This document shows, piece by piece, positions 28,049-36,900 of a stretch of 64,000 nucleotides of DNA. The notes under the pieces were generated by a model that had not been told where the DNA came from, did no database searches, and was given only the letters and a program-made list of their open reading frames with translations. Numbering within the stretch: the first letter of the stretch is position 1; every line of letters begins with the position of its first letter. Position numbers and translations under genes: made by a program. Location: positions 76,750 through 140,749 of the forward strand of contig CAYLYH010000002.1 in the NCBI GenBank assembly GCA_964388155.1. The letters are read 5' to 3'. This stretch comes from JACNKV01 sp964388155. Lineage in GTDB: Bacteria > Fidelibacterota > Marinisomatia > Marinisomatales > JACNKV01.

Positions 28049-28206
28049 TGAGTAAACTTAGTATTTTCAGTGAAATATGGATCTACATGAGAATCAGGAA
28101 AAAGTGGTGGTTAGCTCCTATCTTTATTTTTCTATTTCTTTTAGGATTCATAATTATTTTCGCAGAAGGATCTGCTTTAGCACCCTTCATTTACACACTG
28201 TTTTAA
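28048..28206 (+). CDS. DUF5989-family small membrane protein
   Basis: A 52-residue protein, easily missed because of its size, that starts in the SxtJ-like stop codon (TAATG). It has a basic stretch (RIRKKWWLAP), one membrane helix (IFIFLFLLGFIIIF) and the C-terminal AEGSALAPFIYTLF, which is the hallmark of DUF5989 proteins. These occur behind SxtJ in carbamoyltransferase loci. Function is unknown; size and topology suggest a membrane adaptor. Confidence 0.85.
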   Translation: MSKLSIFSEIWIYMRIRKKWWLAPIFIFLFLLGFIIIFAEGSALAPFIYTLF

Positions 28207-28220
28207 TAATTAATAACTCT

Positions 28221-28424
28221 GCAGAAGGGGGTTGAACCAATAACAACAAGCAGAGTCAGGAATTGAATTATTAATTTGTTTTATCCAATTGGTAAGTTCT
28301 ATTAAATTTAGTAACTCTGTTATGAGTTACGGTTGGGATATTAGAGTCAATATTGCAATCTCTCAAAATTAATAAAACTACTTACTCCGTGATACAATAA
28401 TATGGATACTGAAAAACAATAAAG
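28221..28424 (+). repeat. Diverged copy of the alpha-glucan locus divergent promoter region
   Basis: This stretch aligns almost end to end with 47350-47562. The best-kept part, about 47 bases around 28300-28347, is identical and includes the operator. The left part corresponds to the first ~20 codons of the GH13 gene at 47417 (minus), but its ATG has become ATA. The right part corresponds to the start of the TrmB-like gene, but stops after ATG GAT ACT GAA AAA CAA TAA. It is therefore a duplicated promoter with broken gene ends on both sides, now lying directly upstream of the EEP gene. Confidence 0.9.
28311..28330. promoter_or_regulatory. Operator-like palindrome upstream of the secreted EEP gene
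   Basis: GTAACTC-TGTTAT-GAGTTAC, a perfect 7-base inverted repeat with a 6-base spacer. The same 20 bases occur at 47444, and the same arms at 36811. It lies 104 bases before the EEP start. A related half-like element (TTACTCCGTGAT) lies at 28382-28393. Confidence 0.75.
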
Positions 28425-28433
28425 GATATTTTA

Positions 28434-29615
28434 ATGAAAACACGGGCAAAATATATTCAACAAATCCTATTTATAATCGTGTGGATACTTTCAGGGCTTT
28501 TTGCACAAGCATCAATCAAAATTATGACATACAATCTAATGGGCATGAAGCCGGATACGGATTGGCAAACAAGACTACATTATACTATTCAGCATTTAAA
28601 AACAATTGATCCGGATATCATTGGACTACAGGAGATAAATGAACCTCAAGGAGGTGGAGGTGGCATTAACATGGCTAATGTGATTGCTGATTCACTTGGA
28701 GCACACTACGATCAGTACTACTTTGTCTACCAAGAAGTTACTCACACGTCTTGGAGTCAATTTGACGAAAGCATTGGTATCATTAGCAAGCACCCAATTA
28801 TTAGTTATGGTTATGATAATCTAACTCCGGGTGTATTTCCAAGGAAAGTAGTCTGGACATACATTCAAACTCCTATTGGTTATGTTCATTTTTTTAACAC
28901 ACATCTTTCTTATCAAAATGATCATAATTCTATACGTATTCAGCAAACCAATGAAATTAAAGATTTTATATCTTTGAAAGAATCTACATGGACTGGAATC
29001 TCATCAGTATTAGTAGGCGATTTTAATTGCACGCCGTTCTCAGATCCTATATATTCCTTAACCATTCCTAATATCGGCATCGGATTCACAAGTACTTATG
29101 CTTATATTAATCCCAATTTTTCAGGATATACTTATCCCGCAGATAATCCCTATAAAAAAATAGATTATAACTTTATAAAAAATAGTAGCTATGTCACAAT
29201 TGATACATCATTCATCGTAATATATGCTCCATACGATGGACAACACTTCCCTTCAGATCATTATGGCGTACTCACTGTACTTTCTGGTAGTAGCACTCCC
29301 TTGAATATAAACGATAATGACATATTTACAGCAAGGGACTTCTCTTTAAATCAAGCTTATCCTAATCCATTTAACGCAACCATTTCTATTCCATTTAATG
29401 TTAACGGGGAAGACAATATTATGAATTTATCGATATATGATATTTCCGGAAAAAATATTCGAACTCTCTTAAATCGTAAGACGATGCGCGGAAAACACAC
29501 TATTAATTGGGACGGATTAGATGACAAAAATCGACCTTTGGCTTCAGGCTTTTACTTTATTAGTCTACGCACCTTGAAAGGCCAGCTTACTCAGAAAATA
29601 ATTCTGCTAAAATAA
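28434..29615 (+). CDS. Secreted endonuclease/exonuclease/phosphatase-family protein with sorting domain
   Basis: A 393-residue protein with a signal peptide ending near GLFAQA, an EEP domain (about 27-285) and a C-terminal sorting domain (AYPNPFNATISIPF, then IYDISGKNIRTLL). The EEP catalytic residues are present: Asn in MTYNLMG, Glu67 in GLQEINE, the His in NTHLSY, GDFNC with Asp and Asn, IDYNF and SDHYG. Family members cleave phosphodiesters or phosphomonoesters in nucleic acids, lipids or inositol phosphates; the extracellular substrate here is unknown. AAAGGA at 28421-28426 is its ribosome-binding site. Its promoter region is the duplicated copy of the alpha-glucan control region, which implies co-regulation. 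Confidence 0.87.
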   Translation: MKTRAKYIQQILFIIVWILSGLFAQASIKIMTYNLMGMKPDTDWQTRLHYTIQHLKTIDPDIIGLQEINEPQGGGGGINMANVIADSLGAHYDQYYFVYQEVTHTSWSQFDESIGIISKHPIISYGYDNLTPGVFPRKVVWTYIQTPIGYVHFFNTHLSYQNDHNSIRIQQTNEIKDFISLKESTWTGISSVLVGDFNCTPFSDPIYSLTIPNIGIGFTSTYAYINPNFSGYTYPADNPYKKIDYNFIKNSSYVTIDTSFIVIYAPYDGQHFPSDHYGVLTVLSGSSTPLNINDNDIFTARDFSLNQAYPNPFNATISIPFNVNGEDNIMNLSIYDISGKNIRTLLNRKTMRGKHTINWDGLDDKNRPLASGFYFISLRTLKGQLTQKIILLK

Positions 29616-29622
29616 TAAGATT

Positions 29623-31575
29623 TTATTCCTTGATCCGGCTATAAAATATTTTAGCTTGTTTGTAGTTTGGGTAATCTTGAATAATCATTTTCAATAACTC
29701 TTTTGCACTATCTAAGTCCCCAGTTAGATAATATGCTCCACTTAAATTATACAGCGCTTGAGTATCCCCAGGAGAAAGTTTACAAGCCATCTCCAGATAT
29801 CTGATTGCTTCTTTTGGTTGTTTTTTTTGTACAAAAATACTTCCTGCCATTTTATAACAATATGAATCTCCACCAAGATTAGTCGCCTGAATTAGATACA
29901 CTAACGCATCGTCATACAACTCAAATTCAATATAAAATTCTGCAATTGCTTTATAACTTTTCCAAACATTTGGAAATGCTGAAATTAAAGCAAGATACTC
30001 CCTCTCAGCTCTACCAATATCCAATATCTTTCGATAATATTCTGCCATTTTTATGTGTGCTTCCCAATAAGAAAGTTTATTTTGAAGCATATATACGCCA
30101 ATAGAATCAACCATATTATATTGTTGAAGTTCAGCCACAGTAATAAATCTGTTATTTGGAGAAAATGGCCATCCTGAAGTCAATATCTTTATTCTATAAT
30201 CTGCAATTGTTCTGTCTAATTGAGTCATCCTGACCGGATATTTTTCAATTTTGGTACTGGGACCTATCATATTCATGTTTAAAAGATTATTGTCAATAAT
30301 TGACTTGTAAAACGACTCTGCAATGAGCTTGTTACCTTTTTCATTAGGATGTAAGTGTTCTAACATAAACTCATATCCAATTAAACCGTTTTTTGCAGAT
30401 TCTGCAAGATAACCTTCAATATCTGATACATACACATTACTATACTCATTAAACACCTTTATACTCTCATTTATATCACTTGATGCTCTAAATCGAAGTC
30501 CGTCGTAATCTCTTGCTAATTCATACTGGAGATTAGCCTCACCATAATTCTTCAGGTACTCGTTACATCTCCCTGCATAGAAATATAATAGTGCATATTC
30601 GGGATCAATTGTTATTGCTCCTCTTATTTCTAATAGTGCTTTTTTAAATTCACCTTTCATCATCAAGGCACGAATATTCAGAATTGTTTTTTCTATCGAT
30701 GACACATCTACACCTGAACTATGAATCGACACATACGGTTTTTGATCACGTACATTTGATGCCACAGTTCCAATAAGAACGGACACATTTCGTTCTTCTC
30801 CCCATAATATTATATCTCTAACGTTCTTCTCAAATACATCGATTGTGTTCCAATATAGCGATGATCCCCATGATATTTCTTGCTCCTTTGCAAGTTGCGA
30901 CATCAAGGTTTCAGCGCCTCTCTCTTTTATTATTTTGGTTGGTTTCACTTTATCAACCAAAGATCTGACAACCTGATATAGTTTCCACTTCTTCAACTGT
31001 ATAAGCATTAAGATAAAAGGCCTGCCACCTAAATATTTTCCAAATGCACCTTGGGTTGAGCCTGCCCCAAGAGCACCATAAAATTCATTATGTCCAGTAT
31101 AAATAATCAATAAATCCGGATCATACTCTAAGCATTCTTTTGCAAGATCTCGCACTGTATAAGAATTAACTGCGGTCATTCCTAAGTTAATCATTTCAAA
31201 ATCAGTATTTGGATATACGGATTCCAATTGAGTCTTTAACATCGAAGGGTATCCACCATTAAAAAAATATGGATACCCTGCAGTTGTGGAGCCACCCAGG
31301 ACAAATATTCGTTTACTATCATGTTTTTTATTTTTCCAAAAGGAGTCTACAGTTCCAAATCCTGTCATCCCCTTTTTGGAAAAATATCGAAGGCTTACAT
31401 CTGAGTTAGCAACAAGTAAATCAGAATTTTCATGATAAGTATGAAAAAGCGGCAAGTCATTACCAACATCCATGAACCTTAATAATCCTTCAGCAAATAA
31501 TAGAAAGATAATAGGTATAGCCAGTAATATTGCGTTGAATAAGATTCGTTTTACCGGGGTTAGTTTTGTCTTCAT
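29623..31575 (-). CDS. Membrane-anchored SGNH/GDSL hydrolase with C-terminal TPR repeats
   Basis: About 650 residues. A membrane helix (residues ~11-32) is followed by an SGNH fold: block I GGSTTAG with Ser96, the NLGMTAVNSY segment, block III GHNEFYG, and HLHPNEKGN as the Asp/His-type block V. TPR-like helices occur between (about 290-360) and at the C-terminus (about 505-650). SGNH enzymes hydrolyse or transfer acyl groups, often on polysaccharides. The start is ATG 31575, with GTG 31584 as an alternative. It lies 13 bases after the parvulin gene, so the two form an operon, and it converges on the EEP gene with only 7 bases between. Similar SGNH proteins are, to my recollection, often found near carbamoyltransferase/SxtJ loci. 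Confidence 0.82.
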   Translation of the reverse strand: MKTKLTPVKRILFNAILLAIPIIFLLFAEGLLRFMDVGNDLPLFHTYHENSDLLVANSDVSLRYFSKKGMTGFGTVDSFWKNKKHDSKRIFVLGGSTTAGYPYFFNGGYPSMLKTQLESVYPNTDFEMINLGMTAVNSYTVRDLAKECLEYDPDLLIIYTGHNEFYGALGAGSTQGAFGKYLGGRPFILMLIQLKKWKLYQVVRSLVDKVKPTKIIKERGAETLMSQLAKEQEISWGSSLYWNTIDVFEKNVRDIILWGEERNVSVLIGTVASNVRDQKPYVSIHSSGVDVSSIEKTILNIRALMMKGEFKKALLEIRGAITIDPEYALLYFYAGRCNEYLKNYGEANLQYELARDYDGLRFRASSDINESIKVFNEYSNVYVSDIEGYLAESAKNGLIGYEFMLEHLHPNEKGNKLIAESFYKSIIDNNLLNMNMIGPSTKIEKYPVRMTQLDRTIADYRIKILTSGWPFSPNNRFITVAELQQYNMVDSIGVYMLQNKLSYWEAHIKMAEYYRKILDIGRAEREYLALISAFPNVWKSYKAIAEFYIEFELYDDALVYLIQATNLGGDSYCYKMAGSIFVQKKQPKEAIRYLEMACKLSPGDTQALYNLSGAYYLTGDLDSAKELLKMIIQDYPNYKQAKIFYSRIKE

Positions 31576-31587
31576 CTTAACCACATT

Positions 31588-32892
31588 TTATTTATTGATT
31601 TGTTTCAAGTATAATACGAATGTGTCTAGCAGAGCATCGTTATATTTTACCGTATATATAGTTGCTAGACTATCGGCAATTTTCTTTAAATCTGTATTTT
31701 GAATATGAGTACTATCTCTTGGTAATACTGTTTTCAAAAAAAGTGACGCATAATACTCATCTTGAACATCTTTCACTCTTTGCTTAACCTTTATATTTTT
31801 ATCCATATTTAGATCTTTTGCCTTTTGAACTAAGATAATATCTCTAATTATCCTGTACAACCCGGTTGTCAAATTACCATTGATAATATTGGGAGGTCGG
31901 GTTTGTAATCGAATAATAAAGTCATCAACAGTCAATGAGTCTTCTTCAATATTTGCTAACACTTCTTTTTTAACATCTGTAAGTTTGGCGTAAATTGATT
32001 CCTGTTGTGTCTCTGTTATTGACTTTGACTCTTTAGAATTGATGGCATATTCAATTAGAGCCGAGATATAATAGAACAGTGAATCATTAATACTTATTTC
32101 TTTATCTTGGATTAATTTGTTTACGTATTGATCTGCAATTATTTGACGTTTTTTTTGAAGAATATTAATTCTGAGTTTTTTCTTTTGGGATTGAAATAGG
32201 TTCTCATCTATAAAAAGTTGGTATTTTTCATTTTCTTTATATAAGATATGCCATCCATATGATGATTGAATCGGTTCTGAAATTTTACCAACAGACATTG
32301 AAAAAGCATATTCTTCTAAGTGAGGATCTAACGCATCATATGGAACCCAACCCAAATGCCCTCCTGATTTTTTCAATTCCATATTTTTTAAATGGAGTTT
32401 TGCTTCATGAATAAATTTTACCTTGTCTTGTTGAATTAATTTTGACAGCGAATCAATAAAACTATATTCTTGATGAAAGATATGACGGAGTTTTACTTCT
32501 GTATTTTTCCAACGATAATGTTTGCGCAACATTGAGTCGGGGATTGTTACCTCTGCTTGTGCTATTGTACGTTCATACAATAACTCTCTCATAATATCTT
32601 CTTTTGCTAATTCAACCTGTTGCCTTGCATAATCATCTAAATTTAAGTTTTGATTTCTTGCCGCTATAGCTAATAGTTTTTTTTCAACTAATTTTACTGC
32701 ATGCATTTTTCGCAACTCCGGGGAGTCAGACAGGTTTGATAATTGAATGATGTTTTTATAACTATTCGAAAATTGATCTATAGACACTATGCTTGATCCA
32801 ACTTTAGCAATATATGGTTCAGCATTCTCTTTTACTGAACATCCGTTGAATAACAAAATAGTTATTATGGTAATGTAAAGTATTCTATTCAT
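31588..32892 (-). CDS. Parvulin-type peptidyl-prolyl isomerase, lipoprotein
   Basis: A 434-residue protein with a lipoprotein signal (LLFNGCSVKE). A parvulin domain lies at about residues 130-225: LRHIFHQEY, then GGHLGWVPYDALDP, FSMSVGKISEPIQSSYGWHILY, matching the PpiC/SurA signature. Helical regions flank it as in SurA and PrsA. Such proteins help exported proteins fold, which fits a locus rich in large secreted proteins. It is the first gene of a two-gene minus-strand unit with the SGNH hydrolase. Confidence 0.88.
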   Translation of the reverse strand: MNRILYITIITILLFNGCSVKENAEPYIAKVGSSIVSIDQFSNSYKNIIQLSNLSDSPELRKMHAVKLVEKKLLAIAARNQNLNLDDYARQQVELAKEDIMRELLYERTIAQAEVTIPDSMLRKHYRWKNTEVKLRHIFHQEYSFIDSLSKLIQQDKVKFIHEAKLHLKNMELKKSGGHLGWVPYDALDPHLEEYAFSMSVGKISEPIQSSYGWHILYKENEKYQLFIDENLFQSQKKKLRINILQKKRQIIADQYVNKLIQDKEISINDSLFYYISALIEYAINSKESKSITETQQESIYAKLTDVKKEVLANIEEDSLTVDDFIIRLQTRPPNIINGNLTTGLYRIIRDIILVQKAKDLNMDKNIKVKQRVKDVQDEYYASLFLKTVLPRDSTHIQNTDLKKIADSLATIYTVKYNDALLDTFVLYLKQINK

Positions 32893-32980
32893 AATATGGA
32901 TCGTTTAAGCATGTTTGTAATAATTCTTCAGGTCATTGGCAAAGAGAAATTACAGCTTCTTTGTTTATGTATGCCAATAA

Positions 32981-33012
32981 ACAAAGTGCCGCAGAATTCT
33001 GCGGCACTTTGT
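32981..33012 (-). terminator. Intrinsic terminator behind the multi-module surface protein
   Basis: A perfect 32-base palindrome: ACAAAGTGCCGCAG pairs with CTGCGGCACTTTGT around AATT, a 14-base stem. On the minus strand it follows the 33038 stop by about 25 bases and is followed by a T-rich stretch (TTTATT). Confidence 0.85.
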
Positions 33013-33037
33013 ACAACATTACTTTAGTAAAGTGTGT

Positions 33038-36000
33038 TTATTTCAACAACAACATTTTACCTGTTTGCATTCGTTTATCTGAAGTAACACTATACAGATA
33101 TACACCTGAAGGAACTTGACGTCCCATGGAGTTTATTGCATTCCATTTAATAGAATATACTCCAGGATCTGCTTGTCCGTTGTAAAGAGTAATGACTTCT
33201 TCTCCTAAGAGAGAGTAAATCTTTACCGTTACATTGGATGTGATATCCAGATCAAACATGATACTCGTTTCAGGGTTGAACGGATTCGGATAATTTCCTT
33301 TAAGTGCGAACTCATCAGGAATCATTTCCGGATTTACAACACTTAATTCATTATCAGGATTATTGATACCGAAGATAGTTTCATACGCAAATTCGGTAGC
33401 ATCGACAGGAATCAAAACCACACGATCGCAACCGAATCCGGCCTCATTATCTACTGCACCATTCGTACCGGGAGCATCATTCTCAATACCGGGATACCAT
33501 CCACCAAACTTCGCCATGAATAAATTATCATGACCTGCAGGTAAAGTAAATGAACCCGTAAAGATGTTATCGCCATCACCATCTGACAAATGAGGCATCT
33601 CTGAACTGGCCGGTGTCTCACAGCCCTCTCCCATACAGTCACCCCATGTATACCAACCGTTCAAAAATGAACCGTTAAATACTAAGGTATCAGGTTTCTG
33701 TACAAAAGGCTCTCCACTGTTTACGTTGATAACACCATCCACCCACTGAACTGCAAATGTGAATGTTACATCATTCTCAAGTGGAGCTCCTGCCGGTAAA
33801 ATATCCGGCTGGATTGCATCAAGAACAATCGCCTCTCCTGTCCAATCAAATACCTTGTTATCTCCTGTCTCCCAACCGGTATTATTCCAGTCTTCATCAG
33901 GATTGGCTTTGAACTTCCAAAAGACTTCGTTTCCGACATTCTCTGTGAACGTTACATCAAGAACATAAAGGTTCGGATCAACCAGGTCTGCCTGTAATGC
34001 ATCTCCGCCGCCCCAGCCGTTAAAGCTACCGCGTACTTCTAATGTATGTACTTCAGGATCAAACCCAACAAAGTTGGTCATGTCTGCTTGGAATGTAACT
34101 GTGGCTTCTACGAAATTTGGCTCTTCACATGTTGAACAACCGCTGAAACATACAACCGGAAGAACTTCATCAAGATCGCCCACTGTGTAAAAACGGTTAC
34201 CGCCATCTTGACAGTCCGAAGGAACAATCTCTTCAGAGCCCCAAGCGTTACCATTCACATACTTGTAGTAAGCTGTCTCACCGGTGGTTAAAGCAAACGT
34301 CGCTTCATAAACACCATCTGCATCGGCATCTGTCATCTCTGATGCTGCCGGATCCCAGCCTTGCATACTACCGGCAATGTGAATACCATCTGCTGATACA
34401 TCTTCATTCTGCATATCTACCTGGAAAGTAACATATACCTGATCGCAAGTAATACAACTTGAGAAACATACAGGACCTACTGTCTCATCTTCTTCACCAA
34501 CAACATAAAGACGATTGTAAGCACCCCAACCATTGTCAACACCACAATCGGATAAACCTGTGTTGTCTTCCTGACCGCCCCAACCGTTACCGTTTAAAAA
34601 TGTGTACTGAACAGTGTCTCCGGCTGTCATATCAAATGTAATCTCATAAACACCATCTGCATCTTCATCCGTTAGCTCAGAAGCTGCTGGATCCCAGCCC
34701 TGCATACCACCAGCAATATGAACACCATCGGCACTCACATCCTCATTGCTCATGTCTAATTGAAAAGTGATTAATGTGCCTACAGGATCTTCAGGAAATT
34801 CATTATCAGGATTATTGATACCGAAGATAGTTTCATACGCAAATTCGGTAGCATCGACAGGAATCAAAACCACACGATCGCAACCGAATCCGGCCTCATT
34901 ATCTACTGCACCATTCGTACCGGGAGCATCATTCTCAATACCGGGATACCATCCACCAAACTTCGCCATGAATAAATTATCATGACCTGCAGGTAAAGTA
35001 AATGAACCCGTAAAGATGTTATCGCCATCACCATCTGACAAATGAGGCATCTCTGAACTGGCCGGTGTCTCACAGCCCTCTCCCATACAGTCACCCCATG
35101 TATACCAACCGTTCAAAAATGAACCGTTAAATACTAAGGTATCAGGTTTCTGTACAAAAGGCTCTCCACTGTTTACGTTGATAACACCATCCACCCACTG
35201 AACTGCAAATGTGAATGTTACATCATTCTCAAGTGGAGCTCCTGCCGGTAAAATATCCGGCTGGATTGCATCAAGAACAATCGCCTCTCCTGTCCAATCA
35301 AATACCTTGTTATCTCCTGTCTCCCAACCGGTATTATTCCAGTCTTCATCAGGATTGGCTTTGAACTTCCAAAAGACTTCGTTTCCGACATTCTCTGTGA
35401 ACGTTACATCAAGAACATAAAGGTTCGGATCAACCAGGTCTGCCTGTAATGCATCTCCGCCGCCCCAGCCGTTAAAGCTACCGCGTACTTCTAATGTATG
35501 TACTTCAGGATCAAACCCAACAAAGTTGGTCATGTCTGCTTGGAATGTAACTGTGGCTTCTACGAAATTTGGCTCTTCACATGTTGAACAACCGCTGAAA
35601 CATACAACCGGAAGAACTTCATCAAGATCGCCCACTGTGTAAAAACGGTTACCGCCATCTTGACAGTCCGAAGGAACAATCTCTTCAGAGCCCCAAGCGT
35701 TACCATTCACATACTTGTAGTAAGCTGTCTCACCGGTGGTTAAAGCAAACGTCGCTTCATAAACACCATCTGCATCGGCATCTGTCATCTCTGATGCTGC
35801 CGGATCCCAGCCTTGCATACTACCGGCAATGTGAATACCATCTGCTGATACATCTTCATTCTGCATATCTACCTGGAAAGTAACATATACCTGATCGCAA
35901 GTAATACAACTTGAGAAACATACAGGACCTACTGTCTCATCTTCTTCACCAACAACATAAAGACGATTGTAAGCACCCCAACCATTGTCAACACCACAAT

Positions 36001-36739
36001 CGGATAAACCTGTGTTGTCTTCCTGACCGCCCCAACCGTTACCGTTTAAAAATGTGTACTGAACAGTGTCTCCGGCTGTCATATCAAATGTAATCTCATA
36101 AACACCATCTGCATCTTCATCCGTTAACTCAGAAGCTGCTGGATCCCAGCCCTGCATACCACCAGCAATATGAACACCATCTGCACTCACATCCTCATTG
36201 CTCATGTCTAATGCAAATGTGACTTGAGTTCCGGTGGGTTCACTAGCTTCAGTATAAGAAAGGTTATCAATCCATACTGTATTAGCAAGCGCGGTGTTTC
36301 CGCCGCCAATCCGAATGTATCCACCAGTACCAGCATCAGCGTTACCCGTAAGTGTGAATGTTGTAAAAACAGTGCTTCCGTTTATACTTACAGAGGGCTC
36401 TGTAGAGCTTAAACCTTGAACTGATAGTGTTATCTGATAGGTCTCATTGTCCCAGTTCTCTGTTTTAATATCAATTGACAACGTATAGTTTGTACCGGCT
36501 GTGGCTGTTATCGGTCGTTTTACAACCATATCATAACCACCGTCACTGAATTTATATGCCCCCGAACCGTCTACTCCGCCGGTAGCATCAAACTCTTCCG
36601 CTGTCCACACATTGCCTTCATCATGATGGTTCCAGTTTGCCAAGTCTGAATCGTCTTCAAAAGCGAAAACAAAATCATTTTGGGCAAAAATCGTTGATAC
36701 TGTAAGCATACTTACTAATAACATTACGATTTTCTTCAT
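33038..36739 (-). CDS. Giant secreted carbohydrate-binding protein with internal tandem duplication
   Basis: A 1233-residue exported protein with a signal peptide (VSTIFAQ) and no recognisable catalytic domain. Residues ~20-165 look like a CBM4/9-type jelly roll. Then two nearly identical 472-residue blocks (about 176-647 and 660-1131) each hold four beta-rich modules; two share NEDVSADGxHIAGxMQGWDPA and another has VRGSFNGWGGG, a pattern like starch-binding SusE/SusF or CBM26-type modules. Cys pairs occur in each block (CFSSCITCDQ, CFSGCSTCEE). Residues ~1140-1233 form a sorting domain (NYPNPFNPETSIMF, ending KMLLLK). It probably gathers alpha-glucan at the surface. It has GAGGAGA as ribosome-binding site and its own operator upstream at 36811. 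Confidence 0.85.
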   Translation of the reverse strand: MKKIVMLLVSMLTVSTIFAQNDFVFAFEDDSDLANWNHHDEGNVWTAEEFDATGGVDGSGAYKFSDGGYDMVVKRPITATAGTNYTLSIDIKTENWDNETYQITLSVQGLSSTEPSVSINGSTVFTTFTLTGNADAGTGGYIRIGGGNTALANTVWIDNLSYTEASEPTGTQVTFALDMSNEDVSADGVHIAGGMQGWDPAASELTDEDADGVYEITFDMTAGDTVQYTFLNGNGWGGQEDNTGLSDCGVDNGWGAYNRLYVVGEEDETVGPVCFSSCITCDQVYVTFQVDMQNEDVSADGIHIAGSMQGWDPAASEMTDADADGVYEATFALTTGETAYYKYVNGNAWGSEEIVPSDCQDGGNRFYTVGDLDEVLPVVCFSGCSTCEEPNFVEATVTFQADMTNFVGFDPEVHTLEVRGSFNGWGGGDALQADLVDPNLYVLDVTFTENVGNEVFWKFKANPDEDWNNTGWETGDNKVFDWTGEAIVLDAIQPDILPAGAPLENDVTFTFAVQWVDGVINVNSGEPFVQKPDTLVFNGSFLNGWYTWGDCMGEGCETPASSEMPHLSDGDGDNIFTGSFTLPAGHDNLFMAKFGGWYPGIENDAPGTNGAVDNEAGFGCDRVVLIPVDATEFAYETIFGINNPDNEFPEDPVGTLITFQLDMSNEDVSADGVHIAGGMQGWDPAASELTDEDADGVYEITFDMTAGDTVQYTFLNGNGWGGQEDNTGLSDCGVDNGWGAYNRLYVVGEEDETVGPVCFSSCITCDQVYVTFQVDMQNEDVSADGIHIAGSMQGWDPAASEMTDADADGVYEATFALTTGETAYYKYVNGNAWGSEEIVPSDCQDGGNRFYTVGDLDEVLPVVCFSGCSTCEEPNFVEATVTFQADMTNFVGFDPEVHTLEVRGSFNGWGGGDALQADLVDPNLYVLDVTFTENVGNEVFWKFKANPDEDWNNTGWETGDNKVFDWTGEAIVLDAIQPDILPAGAPLENDVTFTFAVQWVDGVINVNSGEPFVQKPDTLVFNGSFLNGWYTWGDCMGEGCETPASSEMPHLSDGDGDNIFTGSFTLPAGHDNLFMAKFGGWYPGIENDAPGTNGAVDNEAGFGCDRVVLIPVDATEFAYETIFGINNPDNELSVVNPEMIPDEFALKGNYPNPFNPETSIMFDLDITSNVTVKIYSLLGEEVITLYNGQADPGVYSIKWNAINSMGRQVPSGVYLYSVTSDKRMQTGKMLLLK
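33345..34760 (-). repeat. Tandem repeat copy (downstream in the protein)
   Basis: 1,416 bases matching 34797-36212 at an offset of 1,452 bases. I saw only two mismatches, 34675 against 36127 and 34730 against 36182, both near the upstream (higher-coordinate) end. The match ends sharply at both sides. A 36-base unmatched spacer separates the copies. Confidence 0.93.
34797..36212 (-). repeat. Tandem repeat copy (upstream in the protein)
   Basis: Second copy of the 1,416-base unit, in frame with the other (offset 1,452 bases = 484 codons), so the protein gains a whole four-module block. The near identity at synonymous sites points to a recent duplication or to ongoing gene conversion. Confidence 0.93.
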
Positions 36740-36810
36740 CTGATTAATCTCCTCTTGTTGTTTACTAAATCAGGAATACTTCTATGTATTCTCTCTCAAA
36801 ACTAATTTTA

Positions 36811-36830
36811 GTAACTCACATCAGAGTTAC
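36811..36830. promoter_or_regulatory. Operator-like palindrome upstream of the multi-module surface protein
   Basis: GTAACTC-ACATCA-GAGTTAC, 72 bases upstream of the minus-strand start at 36739. The arms extend to 8 bases (AGTAACTC/GAGTTACT). The arms and the spacer length equal those at 28311 and 47444, while the spacer sequence and flanks differ, so this site is not simply part of the duplication and supports a real binding site. Confidence 0.75.
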
Positions 36831-36900
36831 TAATAAGTGCAGGAAATTTACTCTTTATTCGGGAATTCTACAATAATAATTCTTATCGTGATAAAATAAA

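Noticed and set aside
28397..28420. A tiny frame starting ATG GAT ACT GAA before the EEP gene as a leader peptide.
   Set aside because: It ends after six codons and aligns with the start of the TrmB-like gene, so it is a leftover of the duplication rather than a selected leader.
33451..36093. Pairs of identical open frames on both strands within the repeated surface-protein gene.
   Set aside because: They are out-of-frame or antisense shadows duplicated along with the 1,416-base repeat and lack start signals or family features.
33345..36212. The tandem repeat as a CRISPR array or transposon pair.
   Set aside because: The units are 1.4 kb, in frame and wholly coding, with no short spacers, transposase or terminal inverted repeats.
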